From: an uncultured Gammaproteobacteria bacterium | GTDB taxonomy: Bacteria; Pseudomonadota; Gammaproteobacteria; GCA-001735895 | Direction: 5' to 3' | DNA: 9,511 nt | Assembly (NCBI GenBank): GCA_945787265.1 | Contig: CALZHS010000033.1 | Coordinates: forward strand, 1-9,511 | Part shown: positions 1 to 5,991 of the stretch, one piece after another | Layout of the letters: every line of letters begins with the position of its first letter | Numbering within the stretch: position 1 is the first letter of the stretch | Translations under genes and position numbers: made by a program | Notes under the pieces: generated by a model | The model's input: only the letters and a program-made list of their open reading frames with translations | Database searches by the model: none | What the model was told of the DNA's origin: nothing

Positions 1-91
1 TCGGCATCAACCGGGTCATTTGATAAAGGAATTCGTAGTGAACCATGACGCACAGCGCGACCACGATACAAATTATCGGAAATACGATCAA
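1..91 (-). CDS. N-terminal fragment of a membrane protein, possibly an ion-channel family protein (runs off the left edge)
   Basis: Only the beginning of this gene is in the window. Read leftward, the frame is open from 181 to base 1. The best start is the TTG at 89-91, because GGGAGG (98-103 on this strand) lies six bases upstream, a near-ideal ribosome binding site. An ATG at 143-145 in the same frame would add 18 residues but has no such site. From the TTG the protein opens with a hydrophobic segment (IVFPIICIVVALCVMV) followed by HYEFLYQMTRLMP. A short N-terminal helix followed by an 'HYE...L...R..P' stretch resembles small bacterial two-TM ion channel proteins as I remember them, but about 30 residues are too few to assign a function. 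It is transcribed away from the aminotransferase gene on its right. Confidence 0.5.
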   Translation of the reverse strand, partial: MIVFPIICIVVALCVMVHYEFLYQMTRLMP

Positions 92-97
92 GGCTAA

Positions 98-103
98 CCT
101 CCC
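98..103 (-). promoter_or_regulatory. Strong Shine-Dalgarno site for the truncated left-edge gene
   Basis: The minus strand reads GGGAGG, then six bases, then TTG. This is what decides the TTG start at 91 over the upstream in-frame ATG at 145. The same bases also fall inside a five-codon minus-strand frame (ATG at 109-111, TAG at 94-96), which is probably incidental. Confidence 0.5.
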
Positions 104-189
104 AAATTCATTCAGCTCCGGTTGTGGATGGAATCTTACCACCATCGACAATATGGCTGGACAGGCCTGATTCAAGCGGCATCAGGGTG

Positions 190-217
190 TTGCCAAGCGA
201 AAGGATTATGCGACAAT
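190..217 (+). promoter_or_regulatory. Candidate sigma-70 promoter for the class V aminotransferase gene
   Basis: TTGCCA at 190-195 (five of six matches to TTGACA) is followed after 16 bases by GACAAT at 212-217 (four of six to TATAAT). Transcription would begin near 224, giving a leader of about 20 bases before the ATG at 245. This is a match by eye only, and the -10 is weak. Confidence 0.3.
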
Positions 218-244
218 AGATCTTTTGTCTGACAGATCGATCCT

Positions 245-1699
245 ATGAGCAATTCTGAACTACTGGCGAGTTTGCAAGCCAGCTTTATTGGGCGAGACAC
301 CGAGTACCCCACCGTGGACGGCAAGCGCGGCCCGCGCGTTTACCTGGATTCGGCTGCCTCGACGCTGATGATGGCACCGGCCTACGACGTCGGCCATGAG
401 TTCCTGGAGCACTATGCAAGCACCCACTCGGACCTGCATTACGCGGCGCGCGGTGCTTCGCATGCCTTCGAATGGGCGCACCAGCGCGTACTCGAATTTG
501 TCGACGCCGATCCCCAACAGTACTGTGCTTTCTTTGCCGGCAGCGGCGCGACAGCCGGCTTCAACCGCATGGCGTCCAGCCTCTCCCGCGCGCGCCCCGA
601 ACGCGAAATCGTGCTGGTATCGGAGATGGAACATCACTCCAATGACCTGCCGCACCGGCATCACAGTTCGCACGTGGTCCACGTACCCTGCATGGGAGAA
701 TTCGAGCGTTACGGCGGTCTCGACATGGACCGTCTGCGCGAGATATTTGACGAGCATGGCGACAACATCAATTACATTGCGGTCACCGGTGCAAGCAACG
801 TTTCGGGCGCCATCACGCCACTCGCGGAAGTCGCCGAGCTGGCTCACTCGGTCGGCGCTTTCCTGCTGGTCGATGCCTCGCAAATGATTGCGCATGCGCC
901 CGTCAGCATGAATGACGCCGATATCGATGTGCTGGTGTTTTCGGGTCATAAAATTTACGCACCCGGCTCACCGGGAGCAGTCATTGCGAAGAGCTCCCTG
1001 CTCAACGCTATCAAGCCCGCCGAACTTGGCGGCGGCATGGTCGACGATGTCTACATTGCCGAGTACATGCCAACCGATACGCTGCCCGACCGTGAAGAAG
1101 CCGGCACCCCGAACATCGTGGGTGCAATTACCCTCGGCGCAGTACTCGACCTGTTGACCCGGGCCGGCATGGACAAGGTGCGCGAAAAAGAAATCGGCCT
1201 GATCGACCTGGCCTGGAACGGGTTAAAGGCAATTGAGGGCGTATCGGTTTACGGGCCGAATCCCGAGGATGTCCCGAGAACCGGCACGATCGCTTTCAAT
1301 ATCAAGGGATTCGACCACGGCCTGACCGCGGCTGCGCTCAACGATTATTACAACATCCAGGTTCGCAACGGCTGTTTTTGCGCGCACCCTTACGTGCGCG
1401 AACTGCTGAAAAAGGAAATGTGGGACATGGACATCGATCCCGATGCGCCGAATGCCGAGGCCGACGTCGAGCGCAAGCGCGGTATGGCGCGCGCGAGCCT
1501 GGGGCTTTACACCACCCGCGCCGATATCGAGGCTCTGCTGGTCGCGGTACGCGATCTCGCCAGTCGGCGTGATGAAATTCTTGCCGTATATGAGCCTATC
1601 GGATCAAACGGTTATCGACATACCAAATTTGAACCGGCGCCCGTCGATATTTTCGATCCGGAACGCTCGCTACAGGGTTACCTGGCTCACCCCGCCTGA
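245..1699 (+). CDS. Class V aminotransferase-fold PLP enzyme, cysteine desulfurase (SufS/Csd)-like
   Basis: This is a PLP enzyme of the SufS/Csd/isopenicillin-N-epimerase branch of fold type I. Visible marks are LDSAAST (residues 34-40), a GSGAT phosphate-loop region (99-103), the EMEHHSND histidine pair (127-134; one His stacks on the cofactor in SufS), VDASQ with Asp210 and Gln213, and SGHK with the Schiff-base lysine Lys236. RNGCFCAHPY (374-383) places Cys379 where SufS has its persulfide cysteine (RxGxxC), with a second cysteine, Cys377, two residues before. At 484 residues it is about 75 longer than typical SufS, mostly from an insert around 393-412 and a C-terminal tail after about 440. 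An in-frame TGA at 230-232 makes 245 the first possible ATG; no clear Shine-Dalgarno precedes it. No suf or isc partner lies nearby, so general Fe-S assembly is unlikely and the true substrate is unknown. Confidence 0.88.
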   Translation: MSNSELLASLQASFIGRDTEYPTVDGKRGPRVYLDSAASTLMMAPAYDVGHEFLEHYASTHSDLHYAARGASHAFEWAHQRVLEFVDADPQQYCAFFAGSGATAGFNRMASSLSRARPEREIVLVSEMEHHSNDLPHRHHSSHVVHVPCMGEFERYGGLDMDRLREIFDEHGDNINYIAVTGASNVSGAITPLAEVAELAHSVGAFLLVDASQMIAHAPVSMNDADIDVLVFSGHKIYAPGSPGAVIAKSSLLNAIKPAELGGGMVDDVYIAEYMPTDTLPDREEAGTPNIVGAITLGAVLDLLTRAGMDKVREKEIGLIDLAWNGLKAIEGVSVYGPNPEDVPRTGTIAFNIKGFDHGLTAAALNDYYNIQVRNGCFCAHPYVRELLKKEMWDMDIDPDAPNAEADVERKRGMARASLGLYTTRADIEALLVAVRDLASRRDEILAVYEPIGSNGYRHTKFEPAPVDIFDPERSLQGYLAHPA

Positions 1700-1718
1700 T
1701 ATAAAAATTACAGCGACT

Positions 1719-1737
1719 GGCCCCGGGGCCCGTTTTT
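1719..1737 (+). terminator. Probable intrinsic terminator after the aminotransferase gene
   Basis: A perfect 12-base palindrome, GGCCCCGGGGCC (1719-1730), is followed by CG and five T residues (1733-1737). It sits 20 bases after the aminotransferase stop and abuts the stop codon of the convergent dioxygenase gene. On the opposite strand the same hairpin is followed, about ten bases later, by a run of T (from AAAAA at 1703-1707), so it may work in both directions. The stem-loop would be short (GGCC stem, CCGG loop), which tempers confidence. Confidence 0.5.
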
Positions 1738-2603
1738 CAGGAATCCCTGGACACTGCCTGCTGGTCGAAAAAGGACGCCGTCGTTGGCAACTGTGGTAAC
1801 GGGATATCGTATTCACGGCTGCGGATATGGTTAGTTCTCTCACCGCGCACAATTTCACCCTGGTAAATACTCGGGACCGGATTGGGGGAGCATGGGATCG
1901 CGTCTTCGGCCGAGTAAACCGCAATAAACAGCGTTCGGGGATTGGTCGAAAGATTCGGCGACGAACCGTGTAACAGCCGCGTATGCATCAGGCACACCGA
2001 TCCCGCCTTGCCGGTACAGGTTACCGCGTTGTCTATGCAGTCAAGCGCTACCGAATCCGCCACCGCTCCGGTAAATATCCCGTCGTGCCATAAATCGTAG
2101 ATCTCGCCGCGATGCGATCCCGGCAACACCTGCAGTGGACCGTTTTCCACGGTCACTTCGTCGACCATGAGGAGGGCAGTCACCAGGTCATCGTTACTGT
2201 GCGGCGTAAACGGGAAATCCTGGTGCCATTTAACCTCGGTGGCGGCACCCGGCAGCTTGGAATTAATTTTACTGTGATGAAACTTCATGTTGGGGCCGAT
2301 CAACTCGGCGACACAGTCGGTCATCGTACTGTTACGCATGACTTCGTAATACGCGTCCGATATGTCGGTAGGCGCATTGACACGACGCAGCGTGGGCTTG
2401 TCGGCGCTATGGCCGGGCTCGACATCGAAGCGGGGCCGGTGATCGATGGTCTCGCCGTAGGGTGCCTGGTGCGAGCGACTTTCCTGGACCCATCCCTCGA
2501 ACTGCTCGCGCAGCGCGGCAAGCTGCGCACTGCTTACCGCATTTTCGACGACCAGGTAACCCTGTTCTGCAAAAAACTGTTTTTGTTGCGCGCTTAGAGA
2601 CAT
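1737..2603 (-). CDS. Phytanoyl-CoA dioxygenase (PhyH)-family Fe(II)/2-oxoglutarate oxygenase
   Basis: This is a non-haem iron, 2-oxoglutarate-dependent oxygenase of the PhyH family, cytoplasmic and 288 residues long, the usual size. The iron-binding triad is complete: WHQDF supplies His127 and Asp129, and LLHGSSPN supplies His212. NPRT supplies Arg223, eleven residues after the distal His, where the 2-oxoglutarate carboxylate is bound. The 'ENGPLQVLPGSH' stretch (153-164) is typical of the family. The opening 'QQKQFFAEQGYLVVENAVS' is the classic PhyH N-terminus, which supports the start at 2603; GAGGG lies ten bases upstream. The frame continues to an ATG at 2711, but that extension would cover the likely promoter. 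PhyH relatives hydroxylate very different small molecules, so the substrate is unknown. It is transcribed divergently from the Cys/Met PLP enzyme. Confidence 0.9.
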   Translation of the reverse strand: MSLSAQQKQFFAEQGYLVVENAVSSAQLAALREQFEGWVQESRSHQAPYGETIDHRPRFDVEPGHSADKPTLRRVNAPTDISDAYYEVMRNSTMTDCVAELIGPNMKFHHSKINSKLPGAATEVKWHQDFPFTPHSNDDLVTALLMVDEVTVENGPLQVLPGSHRGEIYDLWHDGIFTGAVADSVALDCIDNAVTCTGKAGSVCLMHTRLLHGSSPNLSTNPRTLFIAVYSAEDAIPCSPNPVPSIYQGEIVRGERTNHIRSREYDIPLPQLPTTASFFDQQAVSRDS

Positions 2604-2613
2604 CGAGACTCTG

Positions 2614-2618
2614 CCCTC
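2614..2618 (-). promoter_or_regulatory. Ribosome binding site that fixes the dioxygenase start
   Basis: The minus strand reads GAGGG ten bases before the ATG at 2603. Together with the family-typical N-terminus, it selects this start over the ATG at 2711. Confidence 0.45.
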
Positions 2619-2627
2619 AAAAATGCG

Positions 2628-2633
2628 AATATA
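2628..2633 (-). promoter_or_regulatory. Candidate -10 box for the dioxygenase gene
   Basis: The minus strand reads TATATT here, five of six matches to the sigma-70 -10 consensus. Transcription would begin about 18 bases before the ATG at 2603. The best -35 is poor: GTGTCA with a 15-base spacer. An activator may be needed, or the site may be fortuitous. Confidence 0.3.
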
Positions 2634-2704
2634 GCCGAAACGCCCGGGTGACACCATTACGGGTTCTCCGGTCAGTGATTTCGTGCTACTGACGTAACGC
2701 CTGA

Positions 2705-2734
2705 TTGACATCGCTGCCCTTCGGCCGTACTAAT
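2705..2734 (+). promoter_or_regulatory. Candidate sigma-70 promoter for the Cys/Met-metabolism PLP enzyme
   Basis: A perfect TTGACA (2705-2710) is followed after 18 bases by ACTAAT (2729-2734; four of six to TATAAT). The expected start of transcription is near 2741, leaving a leader of about 20 bases before the ATG at 2761. The region is shared with the divergent dioxygenase gene. Confidence 0.5.
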
Positions 2735-2760
2735 GTTTATTTTTAACCGGTACCCATCCG

Positions 2761-3963
2761 ATGAGCTTAAAATCAGTAACAGACAAGGGCCTGCAGACCC
2801 TTGCGATTCACGCTGGAGAAAATCCCGACCCGGCCACCGGGGCCTCGGCGCCAAGCCTGGTGATGTCGAGTACCTTCGTGGTCGACGAGGAAATCAGTTT
2901 TTCCGCCAACAACCTGACCGCGGAAACGCCGTTTGTTTACACGCGCTGGGACAACCCGACCACGCAACAGCTCGAGCAAAAGCTCGCGGTGCTGGAACAG
3001 GCCGAGGCCTGTATTGCGTTTGCCTCGGGCATGGCGGCAAGCGCCGCGGTCATGCTGGCTCACCTGAGCCAGGGCGATCACCTGGTCATTAGCAATACCA
3101 ACTACCCGGGCACGGCCGAGTTTGCGCGCGATACGCTGACCCGGCTTGGCATCGAGGTCACCCCGGTCGATACCTCGGAGCTCGCGAACATCAGTGCCGC
3201 GATGCGCGACAATACGCGCATGGTCTGGCTGGAGACCCCTTCCAATCCGCTACTGCGAATCTCGGACATCAAGGGCGCGGCTGAGATCGCGCACACACAG
3301 CAGGCTCTACTGGTTGTCGATTCAACTTTTGCGTCACCCATCGCAACGCGCCCGCTGACGCTCGGTGCCGAACTGGTGGTGCATTCGCTGACCAAGTACA
3401 TCGGTGGTCACGGCGACGCCATGGGCGGTTCAGTCTGCGGCAATCAGGCACTGCTCGGCCCGTTGCGCGGCGAGGCACTGGTGCACTACGGCGGGGTTAT
3501 CAGTCCCTTTAATGCCTGGTTGATCATGCGCGGCATGGCGACCCTGCCGCTGCGCATGCGCTGCCACGAACAGAATGCTGTTGCGGTGGCGAGCTTCCTG
3601 GAGACGCATGAAGGAGTTGAAAAGGTGCTCTATCCGGGCCTTGAGTCGCACCCGCAATATGCACTGGCAAAATCACAAATGGACAATTTCTCCGGCATGA
3701 TCAGTTTTCGTACCGCCAACGCCAAAGCGGTCGCAGAGCGCATGATGAAAAAGTTGGAGGTGATTCATTACGCGGTATCACTGGGACACCATCGCAGCCT
3801 GGTCTACCTGATGCAAACCGAGGACCTGGTCGGTTCGTCCTATCGCCTCGAAGACGCGGAACTGGAAAAGTACCGGGCAGCCGCCGGCGAGGGTATTTTT
3901 CGGCTCTCGGTCGGACTCGAAGATACCGATGACCTGATCAGGGATCTCGAGACAGTGCTGTGA
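2761..3963 (+). CDS. Cys/Met-metabolism PLP enzyme (cystathionine/methionine gamma-lyase or gamma-synthase family)
   Basis: This is a fold-type-I PLP enzyme of the trans-sulfuration family; these are cytoplasmic tetramers that make or break C-S bonds at the gamma or beta carbon of sulfur amino acids. Family marks run in order: YTRWDNPT with Tyr60 and Arg62 (cofactor phosphate contacts across the dimer), SGMAA (89-93), NYPGT with Tyr115 (ring stacking), ETPSNP (158-163), VDSTF with Asp187, HSLTKYIGGHGD with the Schiff-base Lys212, and FRLSVGLED with Arg381 (substrate carboxylate). The length, 400 residues, is normal. The position of the methionine gamma-lyase cysteine (YGCT) is Gly117 here, and SLGHHRSL (340-347) differs from the usual SLG...TL of characterised lyases, so the reaction cannot be named. 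No good Shine-Dalgarno precedes the ATG. It has its own likely promoter and no co-oriented neighbour downstream. Confidence 0.92.
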   Translation: MSLKSVTDKGLQTLAIHAGENPDPATGASAPSLVMSSTFVVDEEISFSANNLTAETPFVYTRWDNPTTQQLEQKLAVLEQAEACIAFASGMAASAAVMLAHLSQGDHLVISNTNYPGTAEFARDTLTRLGIEVTPVDTSELANISAAMRDNTRMVWLETPSNPLLRISDIKGAAEIAHTQQALLVVDSTFASPIATRPLTLGAELVVHSLTKYIGGHGDAMGGSVCGNQALLGPLRGEALVHYGGVISPFNAWLIMRGMATLPLRMRCHEQNAVAVASFLETHEGVEKVLYPGLESHPQYALAKSQMDNFSGMISFRTANAKAVAERMMKKLEVIHYAVSLGHHRSLVYLMQTEDLVGSSYRLEDAELEKYRAAAGEGIFRLSVGLEDTDDLIRDLETVL

Positions 3964-3976
3964 GGATCGAACTCAA

Positions 3977-4016
3977 GCCCGGCACTAATTCGGGCCGGCA
4001 ACGTGCCGCCTGTTTT
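3977..4016 (+). terminator. Possible intrinsic terminator after the PLP lyase gene
   Basis: Two hairpins lie in the 58-base gap between convergent genes. GCCCG (3977-3981) pairs with CGGGC (3991-3995). CGGCA (3996-4000) pairs with TGCCG (4004-4008) around a three-base loop and is followed by CCTGTTTT (4009-4016). The second is the better terminator for the rightward gene. The stems are short and the T-run is interrupted. Confidence 0.38.
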
Positions 4017-4021
4017 ATCCC

Positions 4022-4912
4022 TCAGTATTGGGCCGCGATTTCACGGTTGACGCGGTAATAGCCGTCGCCCTTGTGTTTTACATGCTGCCCGGTATAGGCA
4101 TGCAGTGCCGGCAGGGCATGGAAGGGTACCGACGCGAGAAAGTGATGTTCGGCATGATAAGGCATGTTCCAGGCAAGAAAGTTAAGCCATGGCGTGGTGT
4201 AGGTAGTGCGCGAATTTTCGAGCATATTGTCACTGAAATCACAGCCGCCGTGCTCGGCCAGCAGGTACAGTCGCAGCATGGGCTGGCCAACCAGCGCCGG
4301 TAAAATCCAGTACCACCATAGGACGCCGCTGGACCAGATCACACTAAACAACAGCAATAGCGCATAGCCGGCGAGATGAAAGCGGGCTTCGTTAATAATC
4401 TTTTTATGGTAGCGTTCCTCGATATAGCCTTCATCGACAGTACCGAGAGCATGTCGCCAGATTGCAACCATGCTTTGCCACCAGGTCGGCAGGCCGGTGA
4501 GATAAAACCAGTAGTGCCTGCGCACCATTGGTTTCATATCGAGTAATTCCGGGTCGCGCTCCGGATCTTGCGTATGCCGATGATGCGCGTAGTGGAAAGC
4601 GCGAAAACTCTGAAACGGCAACAGCAACAGGAATCCGCAAACAGCGGCAACCAGGTTATTGAGCCAGCGGGTTTTAAACACTGTGAAGTGCAGCGTTTCG
4701 TGCAGCGGTGCAAACAGGAATATCAGCAAGGCGCTGTATATCGGCAGGCTCAACATCAGCCAGATGCTGTCCCGGGTCAGGTGCAAACCGAACCCGGCAA
4801 ACAGCAGCATCGCGAGATGGGCGCCTAGCTGCAAGAGACCTTTCGCATCCGAACGCTGCGTCAATTGCTGCAGTAGGTCGGGTGGTAATTCATAGGTTGT
4901 GCTTTTACTCAT
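4022..4912 (-). CDS. Membrane fatty acid desaturase-family protein (histidine-box di-iron)
   Basis: This is an integral inner-membrane di-iron enzyme of the fatty acid desaturase/hydroxylase family, 296 residues. The three histidine boxes are HETLH (71-75), HYAHH (107-111, continuing RH) and HAEHH (253-257), with a further ligand candidate in AEHGG (His221). Hydrophobic segments lie around 30-48, 50-69, 86-101, 180-199 and 200-218, the usual pairs between boxes. The family introduces double bonds or hydroxyl groups into acyl chains, carotenoids or similar lipids; the substrate is not evident. The ATG at 4910-4912 overlaps the stop of the upstream thpR gene (ATGA), which fixes the start although the frame is open to 5002. 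It is the last gene of the VOC-thpR-desaturase run. Confidence 0.9.
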   Translation of the reverse strand: MSKSTTYELPPDLLQQLTQRSDAKGLLQLGAHLAMLLFAGFGLHLTRDSIWLMLSLPIYSALLIFLFAPLHETLHFTVFKTRWLNNLVAAVCGFLLLLPFQSFRAFHYAHHRHTQDPERDPELLDMKPMVRRHYWFYLTGLPTWWQSMVAIWRHALGTVDEGYIEERYHKKIINEARFHLAGYALLLLFSVIWSSGVLWWYWILPALVGQPMLRLYLLAEHGGCDFSDNMLENSRTTYTTPWLNFLAWNMPYHAEHHFLASVPFHALPALHAYTGQHVKHKGDGYYRVNREIAAQY

Positions 4913-5439
4913 GACATTGGGTAGGTTTCGATAACCCGGTATTGTACGCCATTGTCGATCTGCTGAACCTCGATGAGCGCAAACTGGCTGGCCCTCCAGC
5001 ATATCGGTTCGAAGCTCTCGTGTTCGGGGATGCGATCAATTTTACGCGCCATCGTGACGTGTGGATTATAATCCCGCGACTCTGGCTGGTAGTCACAGCG
5101 TCGCAATCGCTGTCCCAGCTGCTGGTGCAGTTCGAGCAAGGCAGCAGGCGTTTCGCGGCAACCCAGCCACGCAACCCGGGGTTTTTTAAAAACACCCTGG
5201 CAATCGATACTAAGCTCGAAGGCTTTCATTTTTACCAGCCTCGCCTGCTCACGCAGGCAGGTCAGCTGGTCAAAATAAACGTTGCCGATGAAGTGCAAAG
5301 TCAGGTGCAAATTGTAGCGAGGTACGCGCCGCGCCGGGCGTTCGACCGGTATCGTGTTACTGGCCCCGTGTAAAGTTTTGCGCAAGGCATCATCCGGCCA
5401 TAGCGCGAAAAAAATCCGGATATCTTTCTTATCTCTCAC
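4909..5439 (-). CDS. thpR: RNA 2',3'-cyclic phosphodiesterase ThpR (LigT family)
   Basis: This is a small cytoplasmic 2H-phosphoesterase of 176 residues, the normal size for ThpR. Both catalytic HxTx motifs are intact: HLTL (45-48), followed by HFIGN, and HVTM (127-130), followed by ARK. The opening IRIFFALWPDD is also typical. Members open 2',3'-cyclic phosphate ends of RNA and can reversibly join tRNA half-molecules through 2'-5' bonds in vitro; their cellular role is poorly understood. The start is a GTG (5437-5439) whose G is shared with the TAG stop of the preceding VOC gene (TAGTG). Its own TGA overlaps the desaturase ATG. Expression is therefore probably coupled to both neighbours. No strong Shine-Dalgarno precedes the GTG, which fits re-initiation. 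Confidence 0.93.
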   Translation of the reverse strand: MRDKKDIRIFFALWPDDALRKTLHGASNTIPVERPARRVPRYNLHLTLHFIGNVYFDQLTCLREQARLVKMKAFELSIDCQGVFKKPRVAWLGCRETPAALLELHQQLGQRLRRCDYQPESRDYNPHVTMARKIDRIPEHESFEPICWRASQFALIEVQQIDNGVQYRVIETYPMS

Positions 5440-5879
5440 TAATCCGTAACGGGTACGTCCGGCACCCAGATATAACCGTCGTCATCGATGACATGCACCT
5501 CGCGCAATCCATGGTCCGGTTGATCGCGTGGCCCGTCCAGTATCGTGAATCCCTGACTCTGCGCGCGTGTCGCGACCGCATCAGGGTCGCAGTGGTGCAG
5601 CCGCAATTCCATGCCGGCACCACGCCGGGGAGCCGACTGTGTATCTGCCAGCAAAGGGTGCTTATCGTAGGTATGATCGGCATGCACCATCCAGTTACTG
5701 CCATATCCGCGCAGGATTAGTAAATCCTCGTCCTGGTGCAGAACTTCCGCCTGCAGAACATCTCGCTGAAAAATCAACGCGCGCGCCAGGTTGGCCGTTA
5801 ACAGGTTTATGGTAAAGCCAGACAATGACTGGCCGTAATCAGGTGCCGCCATGAACGGCGTGGTCGTGCTTTTTTTCAT
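5439..5879 (-). CDS. VOC-superfamily (glyoxalase/bleomycin resistance/dioxygenase-fold) protein
   Basis: This is a 146-residue single-module vicinal-oxygen-chelate protein. After a short N-terminal tail the beta-alpha-beta-beta-beta repeats can be followed: FTINLLTANLARALIFQRDVL (about 22-42; the strand and helix that open the first half), ILRGYGSNWMVHAD (55-68), then GMELRLHHCDPDAVATRA (second half) and the closing strands with VHVIDDDGYIWVPD, matching the common 'DPDGN.W' ending of the fold. The catalytic pattern does not match glyoxalase I clearly, so a binding, resistance or lyase role are all possible. The start at 5879 is the first ATG; a second in-frame ATG at 5850-5852 (residue 10) is an alternative, and neither has a strong ribosome binding site. 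It is the first gene of the coupled run VOC-thpR-desaturase. Confidence 0.78.
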   Translation of the reverse strand: MKKSTTTPFMAAPDYGQSLSGFTINLLTANLARALIFQRDVLQAEVLHQDEDLLILRGYGSNWMVHADHTYDKHPLLADTQSAPRRGAGMELRLHHCDPDAVATRAQSQGFTILDGPRDQPDHGLREVHVIDDDGYIWVPDVPVTD

Positions 5880-5991
5880 TTTTAACTGTCGAAATAATGG
5901 GTTAAGACAAGTGACAAAACTGATGAACCGATAACCGACTTGATATATTAAGCCCTGCCCCGAACCAGATCACGCTTTTTCAGACACCTTT
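5880..5991. other. 112-bp intergenic gap between the MFS gene and the VOC-thpR-desaturase run
   Basis: Both flanking genes read leftward. The gap is AT-richer than its surroundings and contains minus-strand TTAATATAT (about 5944-5952) and TTGTCA (about 5911-5916). A promoter for the VOC operon probably lies here, but no pair of boxes has good spacing. I see no hairpin with a T-run after the MFS stop, so read-through from the MFS gene remains possible. Confidence 0.3.

Noticed and set aside
208..219. Three-codon minicistron (Met-Arg-Gln-stop) before the aminotransferase, preceded by AAGGA
   Set aside because: The AAGGA is only two bases from the ATG, too close for good initiation, and such short frames are common by chance.
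260..949. 229-residue minus-strand open frame opposite the aminotransferase
   Set aside because: It is opposite a clearly coding gene, shows no recognisable domain, and has a composition expected of an antisense frame in GC-rich DNA.
2604..2711. 36-residue N-terminal extension of the dioxygenase
   Set aside because: It would contain the candidate -10 box, and the typical PhyH opening begins at 2603 with a GAGGG site upstream.
4913..5002. 30-residue N-terminal extension of the desaturase
   Set aside because: It lies wholly within thpR, and the ATGA overlap at 4909-4912 is a standard coupled start.
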